A DNA stretch of 64,000 bases, taken from positions 19,734,001 to 19,798,000 of the forward strand of contig JAPQWV010000018.1 in NCBI GenBank assembly GCA_027422505.1, written 5' to 3'. Every line of letters starts with the position of its first letter. The stretch's first letter is position 1. Under the pieces are notes generated by a model. The model worked only from the letters and a program-made list of their open reading frames with translations, was not told the origin of the DNA and did not search any database. Below are positions 12,366 to 23,549 of this stretch, in pieces. Position numbers and translations under genes: made by a program. This DNA is from Craterostigma plantagineum (Eukaryota > Streptophyta > Magnoliopsida > Lamiales > Linderniaceae).

Positions 12366-13556
12366 CAATTGATTATATAGGCATAGTCGGGCATAGTCGA
12401 CGGCAATATGGCAACGGTTGCAAGAAAACAGTCGCCTAAAATTAGCGCAGTGCAATATCGTCAATAATTTGAAAACTTGTAGGCGACTGTTTCTATACAA
12501 CAACCGTCGTCCACACGACAAGTATGCCATACGCGACAGTTGTTAAATAACAACCATCGCCCATATAGAGTATGGGTGACGCACTAATACATAACCTCTA
12601 ATAGGCGACGGTTTCTAGCGACGCTAAACTCGCCGACGCGCATAATAAGAATTATTGGCGTCGGTTGTTAACCGTCGCTTATCACCTACAATCAGCGATA
12701 GTTTATAAGTAACTGACATGGATAGAGATACCATCGGTTGTTTGGAAAAACCGACCCTGTTTGGGTCAAAAAAGCGTCGATATTTCCAAAAACCAAAACA
12801 GAATGTATATTAATTATAAATTCTCTTAAAATACGATTGTTTTAACACAACAACCCACAATAATTTTTTAATATATTGAATTTCTTTTTCGAATCCCCTA
12901 CACAACCCAAATCAAACCAAAATAAAAATTTCCACGAAAATCAGATCATAATAAATATCCGACTAATCCAACATAAATATCAAACTAAACTCGTGTCGTA
13001 ATAATAAATAAATAAAACTACAACAATCATATCACCACGCAAACTTTGAAATATTCTGCACACAACTTGCAAATCTCTTGAATCGATGCGTTGCTGTAAA
13101 CGGTACCTTCTAATCCTGTAACATCGGCCAACAACAAACGCATCATTAAAATATAAAAATAGACTAAGACAATTATTTGAAAATCTACGAAGATAATTTT
13201 ATATCGTACCTTTACCAAATTATCTCGGTCTTCTCCGACGATTTGTTAGATCAAATCGCATAACATCGTAGCCACAAAATTCACTAGCGAACGGTTGTCC
13301 ATGGCACTATATCTTGACAAATAACTAAATATTATAAGAATCTAAATAAAAAATTACTTTAAAATTGTTGAATCAATATGTACATTGCATGCTTGCCAAC
13401 TAACTGAGGATGTCTTCTTACTTTGAGCGGCACCCACGAACATTGTCGTCATTATTGCCCTGAGAGTTATTTCGACAAAGTTATTTCAACGGTCGTTCTC
13501 GACCAAAAGCCCGTCGAATTTGATTTTTTGAATGATTTTTCCTTTTTGTAGTGTAA
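12366..13556. mobile_element. CACTA-like element remnant
   Basis: 12366-12790 contains many short direct and inverted copies of GGCGACGGTTG and CAACCGTCGCC, a pattern typical of CACTA subterminal repeats. At 13544-13556 the sequence CCTTTTTGTAGTG, inverted CACTACAAAAAGG, matches a CACTA terminal motif. The matching left terminus was not found and no transposase is seen. 12790-13540 holds nothing recognisable. Confidence 0.35.
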
Positions 13557-14449
13557 GCAGTTCGCACTAAAAGTCCATGTCCACGATAACGAGAGCCTAG
13601 TTAAGGTTATACACTTTGTAATGAACTTACTTACTGGCTGGTATAAGGTCACCGTAACACCGTTTAAGGTGCGCACATGTCGACGTCAAATTTTTCACTC
13701 AACGTTATAAGGCTACCCCTAATGCCGCATAAGGTGCGAGCGAACATACAGGCGGTTACAACCTTTGGAACCTTGGTAGCGGGGCATAAACACTGGGATG
13801 TGCTTGAGTTTTTTATTGTTATTTGTTATTTGTGTATTATATTACCTTTATGACTGTTGCTTCTATGCATCTTTTATTATTTTTTTTGTTTATTCTCAAC
13901 GGTCAGAAAGCATTATGTGCATTTTTAGTATGTTTCCGGAGCATAATATTACGTTATTTCCGATTTTTTACGATTCATGTTTCAATTTGTTAAAAATTTT
14001 CTGCACAAGAATAATCCGGTGTTTATTATCCTACGTCTCTTTTGGTATTAGATCATTGTATTAAAATTGCTTTATTTTTCTAAATATTCTCCATGTCCAA
14101 TTTTGGTGAATGTAGCAAATGAAAAAAAGTTGTTGAAATCTTTTTCTAGTAACGAAGTATTTTTAGTTGCTAAGTTATTAGATCCTCCGAATTCATCTAG
14201 AAAGTTTGGAGCAAATGTATTAATTTATTATAATGACTTGTTTGGTCCGAGAGAGGTATTTGAATTTGATATAGGTTTTTGAAGACGCCGAAAAACCAAG
14301 TCCGAGCTTCGACACTTATGATATATTTTAAGATGTAAATGTGTTTTTTTCTAAGGTAAATGAAATTTTCGAAATTAAATAAAATTAATTTTCTTTTAAG
14401 TCATCTTTTCTTGATTTTTTTGAATAAAATTCAAAAAACAAATTGAAAA
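13557..14449. other. No gene recognised
   Basis: Two weak open frames (13798-14064 and 14067-14282, plus strand) have no recognisable domain and AT-biased composition. The second contains the words LDPPNSSRKFGANV and YYNDLFGPREV, which look more protein-like than random, but I cannot assign them. Confidence 0.4.
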
Positions 14450-14606
14450 CACCAGCGGTTCAAACCTTATCCATAACCGGTTACGGTTACATACCGTAAC
14501 TGTAACCGTTGTTATCGCAGTTCGGTTAGGGTTAGAAATTAACCGTAAACCGGCAGTTCATAACCGTGAACCGTAACCGTTTGAACACGTCTCCGTAGTA
14601 ATATGT
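14450..14606. mobile_element. hAT-type element end fragment (CCGTAACC family)
   Basis: Repeated AACCGTAACCG words end in TTTGAACACGTCT at about 14580-14592, the same tip as the complete element at 27476-28194 (ATGAACACGTCTA). The partner left end is not obvious. Confidence 0.45.
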
Positions 14607-14665
14607 ATAACTGCACGAAAAAGAACAAACCATATAAAGTTAAACTAAAAACAAATTAAGGATAA

Positions 14666-15320
14666 AGGTGTTTCATACGGTTTGAAAAATCGTAACCAAA
14701 CCGCCGGTCAACGGATCGGTTGTCCGTGGACAACGGTTACGGTTCAAACGTAACCGAACCGTCATTTATAACAATTACGGTTATCCATTTCTCTAACCGT
14801 AAACTGACAACCGGACTTAATTTCTTGTAATTTTATTTCTTTATTAAAGTAACCAACATTGATTTTATTAACAGTTGGTTTTTTGTTAGTTTTTTTTTGT
14901 TTTATCTGCTAGAAACATTGACCTTAAGAGGACTTGATCGAGCGATAGATAGAGTTTAAGCGATACAATAGAGCATTAAAAGAAGATCTCTAGGGCGAGT
15001 GTTCTTCGAATATTATTAGAAGTGAAGATTAGGCGATAATCATATTTTTTTGTTATTTAAGGTGATTTTTTCCCAAATAGTGAAGTTATTTTTTTTTATA
15101 AATGTCTAAGTTGCAATATTTTTATTATTATTAAAAAACCTAATTGTTTTTCGTTTTTTTTCAAATTGTTGCACGGAAGAAAAACTATATGGACGAAATA
15201 TCGAACCGTAAATCGACGTTTTCAAACCGTAACCGGCTCGATTAATTCAAAACTTTAACCGTACCCGTGATTACCACTGTTCGGTGACGGTTAGAGGTTT
15301 TTACTAGTTATGAACATTGG
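14666..15320. mobile_element. Degenerate hAT element of the same family
   Basis: The left end AAAGGTGTTTCATACGGTTTGAAAAA parallels the tip of the 27476-28194 element. Internal words GCGAGTGTTCTTCGAA, TAGGCGATAATC and TATTTAAGGTG recur there as GACGAGTGTTCGTCGAA, TAGATGATAATC and TATTTAAGGTG. The right end has decayed to TTATGAACATTGG. No clean target duplication was seen. Confidence 0.5.
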
Positions 15321-15906
15321 ATAAAAAAATGATTTTTCTATTTATTTTAGATATATATATATATATATAATTATATAAATGTATGTATTATTATTTAATA
15401 TTCTATAAATTAAGCAAGAGGCCCTTTCGCGACTCAAACAGCCGGTACACTTTCCAGTTCGCAACGGCTCAAACGGGCGGGGGCTCTCTATTTGCTTGCA
15501 ATGCCGGCTTTTCGCCTTTAGTTAGAAGTCGAGGTTTTTTTTTTGAACACAAAAAAAAGTTCTGGATGAAGTAAGAAAAAATCACTTTTGCATGTAGAAG
15601 AACAGCCGCTTGGTGAACGAGGTTTCTTTGACGGCATGCAGACGTTTTTTTTTTCAAAAGAGGCAACAGCATCTCTCGCAGCACCCTTCGTTCACTCCCT
15701 CATTGGTAAATTTGAACATGGACGTCCTACTAGTCCTTACGAAATACTTTAACGAGTTGAAGTTGAAAGGCAATGTGTCGTTGAAAACCCTTAGTGGTAA
15801 ACACGTTTTCAATTTCAAACCACGAACCGTAATCGTAACCAAATTAACACCAATAATTAAAGGAGTCAGAAATATATATACCTATAAATTCGTTAACTTT
15901 CATTTG

Positions 15907-15947
<41 letters not shown>

Positions 15948-16084
15948 ACGAGACAGAGGAAATAAATAATAATTAAAGTTAAACAATTGGTCAAAGCTAA
16001 TTGAAAAATTAGAGGCATTTTCATGTCAGGCTGTCTCCCATAACTATCATTTAGGATTCAGGATCCTCTTGGCCAAAATGGCAA
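15321..16084. other. No gene seen; (AT)n runs
   Basis: Contains (TA)n at about 15350-15370 and 15911-15944. A plus-strand open frame at 15610-15945 runs into the microsatellite and has no recognisable domain. Confidence 0.5.
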
Positions 16085-16480
16085 AATTATAAAATTAGGT
16101 CACTAAGTATACAAGTTTTCCTTTTGGGTCATTATGTTTGATAATTGCAAAAGTAGGTCACTAATATTTCATGTGAAAACAATTTTGGGTCATGTTTTCA
16201 ATTTTAGGTCACTAAGAATATATTTTTTCGATTTTGGGTCACTAAGTTTACATTTTTCAATTTTGGGTCACTATGTTTATAACGTTAGTACCAAATGAGT
16301 GACCCAAAATTGAAAACAATGTAAACTTAGTGACCCAAAATCGAAAAAAAATATATTCTTAGTGACCTAAAATTGAAACATGACCCAAAATTGTTTTCAC
16401 ATGAAAAGTTAGTGACCTACTTTTGCAATTACCAAACATAGTGACCCAAAAACGAAAACATGTATTACTTAGTAACCTAC
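16085..16480. mobile_element. Hairpin MITE of GGTCACTAAG repeats
   Basis: A near-perfect inverted repeat with its centre near 16285. The left arm repeats GGGTCACTAAG and TTAGGTCACTAAG with A/T spacers; the right arm carries the exact inverted series CTTAGTGACCCAAAA, TTAGTGACCTAAAATTG and ATAGTGACCCAAAA in mirror order. Each arm is about 190 bp. No protein. The transcript would form a long duplex. Confidence 0.75.
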
Positions 16481-18370
16481 TGCAGTACCACTTCGTTGCT
16501 CTTACATACCAGTATGTTGAAATTCTGTACCACAAAATCATAATCCGATACCAGTTTATGATCATCTAATTCCAGTTTATTTTCTGTAGTACCACTTCAT
16601 TGCTCTGACATACCAGTATATTGAAAGTTTGTAACACAAAACGATCATTCTATAACAGTTCATTTATTACGGGTGTATATACAGTCTAACCTCTATAAAT
16701 TAATACTCAATAAACTAATAACCTCTCTAAAATAATAAAATCTTCAGGTCCCGACCTTTGTTAAAACACATCAAATTCGATAAGATAATAAGATAATAAC
16801 TTTTTTGAAAATTCCTTTGTAAAAATTAGGTCCTATTAAAATTCTAATTCATAAAAATTACAATTATAAATTATGGTAATTTGCTTAAATAAGAATCAAT
16901 TTGTTACTAGATTTTCTTAAAATTTAATCTAATTAGATTTCATCCCAAACTTTTTTTAATTGCAGTCAATTTCCGATGTCGAGTTCTCTAGGTGCAACAA
17001 AAAATTGTCAAGTGTTGTTGTCGCGATTTTGTGTTGATTAATATCCTCACCCTTCTCAAAGTTGGTTGAACGATGCTTCAATGATATCTCGAGAGCATTT
17101 AATAGTGTACCTTGACTAATTTGAAACGATATTTTTCATTAATTCACACTTGTAAATTGATTGGAGTACATGAATATAATTAATGAAACATATTTGAATT
17201 CATTTACCGTCAATACATTTTAAGCTTGTTGAATTTGAAGAGTCTCTTCTAATTAATAAAATATTAATTTATCGATATATTAATATGGGGCAACCTCAAC
17301 TAAATCCCCCTTTACTAACTTTCAATCAACTAACTCCCTACTCACATAAATTTTCATCAAACTCCCTATTTTAAAACAATCATACACATTACTACCCACT
17401 TGACCAAAGTGACAACTTTGCCCCTCATTTATTATTTTTCTTAAATATTTTTCTTCTTCAAACCATGAATTGAAATCGCATACGATCGATGCCTTCCAAT
17501 TTCATATTTCATTTCTCAAATCCTCTTTCAATCTTCAGCCCCTGCTCACGCCGGAAAAGCTCCGAGTTTACCCAATCCACTGTGGGTTTCTCGGTCCAGG
17601 TAAGTTGATGTATTTTTTAATTTTTTTTTCCATCGTGGGTAACCTGTGAGTTTCTTGAACTCGAGCAAACGGAATTGAGCTGAAGCGAACGAAGTTCTAG
17701 ACACTGATAAGGTGTACTATGAACGTTTATGATAGATGCTTGACCTAAATTGGATGTCGAGTTGTGGGTGTTGCCGCGTTTTGGGTATCATCATGTTTTA
17801 GGTGTCGAGCTGTAAAGAGCTGAATCCTTATTCGTTTTTATGTTAGCAAATTGTGGGTGTCGATGGAGGTTAGTATTTCGTTAAAATTTGACTAATTTGT
17901 TGGTTAAAACTATTTCTTATATACAGTACCAAAATATGTTGATTTACAGTACCCCCATTTCTTATATGAGGTTCATTGAAGCTTTTTAGTAGCCATATGG
18001 TTACCGTTTGTTGTCCTAATTTTAACATGTCCTATTGTACCAAACTATGTTGTGGGGCAGAGAGGTGAGGTGCCACAAGGCTTCAAAGGCAAAGAAAGCT
18101 GTTATTTGTGATCTTCATGGCTTAGAGGATGGCACGTTTAACCAAATGTGGTGGTATTGTTGCCTATAGGTCATGACACTTTCTTTTGTCGATATGTTGC
18201 CGATAGGTTATTTCTTGGATTATGATGTTAGTGGATGAATGTAGAGGAATGATATTAATGCTATGATGTCGTGTTATTGCTGATGTTCCAATGAAGTTGT
18301 TTTGTATTGTGTTTGTTAATGACTTATAATCATATTAATGTTGGAAGTTATTTTTTTTATCCAGCTTCTT

Positions 18371-20400
18371 ACCATGGTACTACAAGTAACATATGTATGG
18401 TATTACACTAACATACGTATAGAACCACAAACATATATATATTGGTACTACAAATATATGAATATTGATACTACAAATTTGGGTAGGAATTTCGTTAGTT
18501 AAAAACGTGGTACAGAAAAGATACTACAAGTAACCTACTCATGGTACTACACTAGCTTAGGATATGGTACCACAAATTCCTAAATATTGGTAATACAAAT
18601 ATATGTATTTTGGTACTACAAATTAGGATAGGAATTCCGTTAGTTAAAAACGTGGTACGGAAAAGATACTACAAGTAACTTACGCATGGTACTACACCAA
18701 CATACAATATGGTACTACGAACATATAGATACTGGTACTACAAATATATGTATATTTGTACTACAAATTTGGGTGGAAATTTTTCGACGCCGTCCGAATT
18801 ATTTTTGTTCCTTGACTATGATACCATTGTTATAAATACTTTACTAATTATTTGGTATCAATATTGGTGGGTTAGTGTTTAAAATTAGGGATTATTACGT
18901 TGAAACCCCAACTTTCTTTCTACTTATTATGATACTAGTAAGAACATCTTAGTACATAGCCAAGATTTTTTATCGACTGAAAGTTAGTGTTCGTATTTTA
19001 TGTTATCGTGTATTATATTTTATTATGTGCCGTAATTTGGAAGTTCTCATGCCTTATTTGCACAATAATCTACGCATTTTCGATAATTAAAAACGTGGTA
19101 CGAAAAAGATACTACAAGTAAACTACTAATGATACTACACTGACTTATGATATGGAACCACAAACATCTATATATAGGTACTGCAAATATATGTATATTG
19201 GTACTATAACGTAGGATAGGAATTTCGTTTGTTAAAAACGTGGTACGTAAAAGATACTACAAGTAACCTAGGTGTGGTACTACTCTAGCATACGATATGG
19301 TACCACGAACCTATATATACCGGTACTACAAATATATGTGTATTGGTACTACAAATATGGGTAGGAATTTTTCGACGCCGTCCGAATTATTTTTGGTTCT
19401 TGACTATGATATCATTGTTATAAATACTTTACTGATTATTTGGTATCAATATTGGTGGGTTAGTGTTTAGAAATAGGGATTATTACGTTGAAACTCCAAC
19501 TTTCTTTCTACTTATTATGATACTAGTAAGAACATCTTACTACATAGTCAAGATTTTTTATCGATTGAAAGTTAGTGTTCGTATTTATGTTACCGTGTGT
19601 CTAATTTTATTATGTACCGTAATTTGGAAGTTCTCATGCCTTATTTGCACAATAATCTACGCATTTTCGATAATTAAAAACGTGGTACGAAAAAGATACT
19701 AAAAGTAAACTACTCATGGTACTACACTAGCTTATGATATGGAACCACAAACATCTATATATAGGTACTTCAAACATATGTATATTGGTACTACAAATAT
19801 GGGTAGGAATTTCGTTAGTTAAAAACGTTGTACGGAAAAGATACTACAAATAACTTAGACATGGTACTACGCTAGCATACGATATGGTACCACAAACATA
19901 TATATACTGGTAGTACAAATATATGTATATTGGTACTACAAATATGGGTAGGAATTTTTCGGCGCAGTCCTAATTTTTTTGGTCATTGACTACGTTACCA
20001 TAGTTATACGTACTATTTCATCATTCGGTATCAATATTTGGTTTAACATTTAGAATTAAGGATATTACGTTGAAACGCCAACTTTCTTTATACTTATATG
20101 ATACTATTATCAACATCTTACTTCATAGTCAAGATTTTCGATTATTGGATGTTAATGTTTGTGTTTTATATTACCATGTGTTAAATTTTTATTATGTACC
20201 TTCTTTTGAAGCTCTCAGGTCTTATTTGCATAAGAATCAACATGTTTTCAATAATTAAAAACGTTCTACGAAAAAGATACTACAGCTAACCTACTCATGG
20301 TACTGCATTAGCATACGTTATGGTACTATGAACAGCTATATATTGGTACTACAAATATCTATATACTGGTACTACAACAGTCTGATGCTACAAAGAGTTC
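18371..20400. repeat. Higher-order tandem repeat, about 586 bp unit
   Basis: Landmarks recur at regular spacing: TTTTCGACGCCGTCCGAATT near 18781 and 19367 and a decayed copy near 19957 (586-590 bp apart); TCGATAATTAAAAACGTGG near 19080, 19668 and 20246. Each unit has a unique half of about 290 bp plus two related sub-repeats of about 145 bp. The sub-repeats are built from GGTACTACAAATATATG and GTTAGTTAAAAACGTGGTACGG words. About three and a half units are present. Confidence 0.75.
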
Positions 20401-20469
20401 ATTGCATTACATGACAAGGTTTGTATTACAAAGAACATGAGTGAAGTACACTAATCCTTAACCATATGA

Positions 20470-20844
20470 CTACTTGAAAATTATCACAATTATTACTATG
20501 ACAATGACTACAAAGATGTACTTTTGCACTTTTCCATTGGTTTCGAGCACCCCAATTCTTTTCGCCAAGTTGTCACATACATCTATTAGGTCGCCAATAT
20601 GCTCTGTGTTGAGAGTACGTCTTTTTGATTGCACATCTTCACTACCAGACGTATCATCTTCAATGTGACTATCTACTGGACTCAACCAACTAAAAAAATC
20701 ACAATTTCCATTTCTCCAATTACAGAATAATTTACCTTTCGTGTTCATAGCACCAACAACTCGAATCGCCGCCACCTTACCACATTTACATCTCTGATTT
20801 TTGTATCTTAAGTCCTTGATAGAATTCTTTGAATTAGAAGACAT
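20470..20844 (-). CDS. GRF-type zinc-finger protein with C-terminal membrane segment
   Basis: A 124-residue ORF. Residues about 18-56 form a GRF zinc finger: the RCKCGK pair, then GKLFCNW and NCDFFSWLSP supply the Cys and aromatic positions of the family. A mid-region (VCDNLAKRIGVLE) could form a short helix, and the C-terminus is a hydrophobic segment (YIFVVIVIVIIVIIF) suggesting a tail anchor. Short GRF proteins with such tails are common around plant transposons; the function is unknown and nucleic-acid binding is only a family expectation. It lies wholly inside the 17287-21918 Mutator-like element, downstream of the tandem array, and is read towards it. It may be element cargo rather than a host gene. 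Confidence 0.6.
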   Translation of the reverse strand: MSSNSKNSIKDLRYKNQRCKCGKVAAIRVVGAMNTKGKLFCNWRNGNCDFFSWLSPVDSHIEDDTSGSEDVQSKRRTLNTEHIGDLIDVCDNLAKRIGVLETNGKVQKYIFVVIVIVIIVIIFK

Positions 20845-21918
20845 GCTGCCAAATTAAATACATAACATCACTTAAAAAACACAACCGATGATGAAAATGC
20901 ACAACAAATAGGAGAAGACATGCGCTAAAACTTTCGCCACACAAGCTAAGCTTCAATGAACCCAGAAGTATCTATTCATGGACATCGTAGGATGTACGCC
21001 TCAATCCAAGCCCTCTGTATTCTGCTCCGTCGTGTACTCAAATAATGAATTTACAGTACCATTAATAATGTAATGCTGTACTAAAAAAGATAAACAAACA
21101 GTACCAGTTCAATTGATATACGGTATCAAGGCATCAAATAATTAAATCACGTTTACAGTACTACTAACCAGACACATGGCACCAATATACATAATTAACC
21201 AGAAATAGACACAAATAACAGTATTGAAACTTATAGTACCCAAAAACAACCAAGACTCGTACCAATACAGTCACAAATGCAGTACCTTTACATCGAGCAG
21301 GGAAATTAGAAGCTAACAAATGCTAATTTGAATAATACCAAGTTCCCAATTCGAAAAACGAAATAATTAAACCCTAATTTGGCATAAACCCCAAATTCGA
21401 GCCGTAATCACAACATTAAAGATAGCCCCACATGAAATCCTTCAAGAAATGCAACTATGAAACCCTAATCTCTACATTAACCCAAAATGCCAACAAAAAC
21501 AAAAAATTAAAGTCGAAAAACGAAGGTGTCAAGCGGCTGTTTCTTACAGTAACTCCTCCTCGTTCGCTGCTCGTTGTGGAGGTGAAAAATTGAAGCCCTA
21601 ATCTCGTTTGCTGCTCGTTGTGGAGGTGAAGCTGAGAATCGGCCGACTTCTCGTAATCGTTTGGGCTCTTCTGCTTTTCGTTCCTCTGCTTTTTGTTCGT
21701 CGTTCTCTTTACATGAATTTTCTTTTTTTTTTCAAATCATCTGTAAATGAATTCACTAGGTTATTTTGCAATATTTATGCTTTACAGGGGTATATTTGTC
21801 CATTAGGTAGCTATGTGATAGATAAGTTTGAAAGAGGGAGTTTAGTGATAAATGAATTGGAAGGGGGGAGTTAGTTGATGAGTAGTTTGGGTGGTACGGA
21901 TTTATGTGTAGATTGCTC
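20845..21918. other. Upstream region of the GRF ORF inside the Mutator-like element
   Basis: Contains diverged GGTACTA-type words (about 21050-21300) and the right end of the element. Related GCTCGTTGTGGAGGTGAA words repeat at 21569 and 21613. The plus-strand frame 21608-21874 shows no domain. Confidence 0.4.
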
Positions 21919-22253
21919 TATTAATATCTCTCTAAAGTAATAAAATTTCATGGTCTCAATGTTATTAATTTATAGAGGTTTTATTGTAGTCGAAAAGGGC
22001 GTGAATAAAATTTCGAAGATATAATTCCTTCTTCCCATTCCATCTCTAGCGTGAAATCCACGTACTGACCTTAGAAAATATACTCATAAGCCTAGAACTC
22101 ACGCGCTTCCTTACCTCATTATATTTTCTCATTTCGCTAGTTTCCGCCTTCAGATTGCGTTTCAAATATTTTTGCCGACTCTCAACGCGAGAGTTGAAAC
22201 ATAAAAACAAAACCCTCATTTTTTTGTCAATCGCAGCCACCGTTTCAATAGAT

Positions 22254-23518
22254 ATGGCGAAGAGAAAGACCAAGCGTGGTCATTCCGAGCCAGCAGCCGA
22301 CGACGCTAGTAAGAACGACGCGAGCCAAGCTGAGAAGCAGGACGAGATCCCAGCAGCCGACGACAAGGCGGCTAAGGAGAACCACGCCGAGCCCGAACCG
22401 AGCAACAAGCCAGATCGGAAGAAGAGAGCTAGGGTTTCGAAGCCGGAATCCGAGACCGAGTACTTCCCTGAGAAGCGTAATTTGGTACGTAATTGATGAA
22501 TTGTGTGTTAAATTACCGGTTTCTAATTTCAAGTAATTAGTGTTCGCTTTTGATTGAATTGCTCCGTCCTCATTTGAGGTTTGTTCTTTGGTCTGGATAC
22601 TTATTTTTTGGGACAATGTGTTTCAATTGGATGTTTGGCATTAACTAGTTTCTTGTACTTCCATTAGCTATCACGAAGCATAGATTATTGGTCCCTTGTT
22701 TAACCAGATAGCTTGATAGCTCTAGTTTTTCTTTTCTTGTTTTCTTTCAGGAGGATCTATGGAAGCAGGTCTTTCCAGTTGGAACCGAGGTAAACAATAT
22801 AATTAGTTTGATATGAGCATCGCATACCTAGGGCCATGCTGTTTTTTGGTTCCAGAAATGGTTATCTGCTTTGGTTTATTGACAGTGGGATCAGATGGAC
22901 ATGGTGTATCAATACAACTGGAACTTCACTCATTTGGAAGTGAGTTTGTGAATCGCATCACCTCCGTACAGTTTGATATAGTAAATTGTTTCTATTATGC
23001 CTGGTGGTCAAGTGATGTGATATAATATTCACTCACTCAAACGGGTCTCATTTGTCTTTAAATTTATTGATGCTATTTCTTGTGGAATGTGACAGGAGGC
23101 GTTGGAAGAAGGTGGTGAATTATACGATAAGAAGGTCTATCTCTTTGGATGTACAGAGCGTAAGTTGCATATGAACTTCTTCTTTGATTTACATGATGAA
23201 ATGACTAGGCAGATGGCTGAAATTCTACTTATATACGATAATGTCCATAGCATTTATTTCGAAGAATGATCTCTCTGACTGCCTTTCACGTACTATTATT
23301 CTTATCTAGTTTTTCTTGTTTGTTTACTGACAATCATTATTTGCAGCCCAATTGGTCTCCTTCCGAGATGAAGCAAAGGTTACAATGATACCTGTAGTGG
23401 TTGTGGTAAGTGCTTACAACTAAGCTGTGGAATGTGTGTTTGCTTATCATGTTTTTAAATTTTACGACATGTCTCTCAGCTGTTTTTGTGCCCATTGAGG
23501 ATGAGTACCACATGTTTC

Positions 23519-23549
<31 letters not shown>

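Larger units (their letters stand above)
17287..21918. mobile_element. 4.6 kb Mutator-like element with 9 bp target duplication
   Basis: Flanked on both sides by TATTAATAT (17278-17286 and 21919-21927), a 9 bp target duplication typical of Mutator elements. The left end GGGGCAACCTCAACTAAATCC and the inverted right end GAGCAATCTACACATAAATCC are related; a stronger inverted match follows (ATCAACTAACTCCC). It contains a higher-order tandem repeat and a minus-strand GRF zinc-finger ORF, and no transposase. 17440-18360 holds sequence with no recognisable protein apart from a possible splice donor at about 17599. Confidence 0.7.
16682..21985. mobile_element. MITE-like element split by a 4.6 kb insertion
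   Basis: The left end ACAGTCTAACCTCTATAAATT (16682) and the right end AATTTATAGAGGTTTTATTGT (to about 21985) are inverted partners, followed inward by related CTCTCTAAAATAATAAAAT and ATTTTATTACTTTAGAGAG words. The intervening Mutator-like element (17287-21918) interrupts it within TATTAATAT. A relative of this element occurs at about 35078-35522. Confidence 0.6.

Noticed and set aside
13798..14282. Two consecutive plus-strand ORFs of 88 and 71 residues
   Set aside because: AT-driven composition; no recognisable family and no splice or start context. Noted under the intergenic stretch only.
15610..15945. 111-residue plus-strand ORF
   Set aside because: Runs into a (TA)n microsatellite giving poly-Tyr-Ile, has no domain and overlaps an opposite frame of equal quality.
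22813..23025. 70-residue ORF in the HIT4-like gene
   Set aside because: Crosses exon 3 in a different reading frame; a shadow of the real gene.
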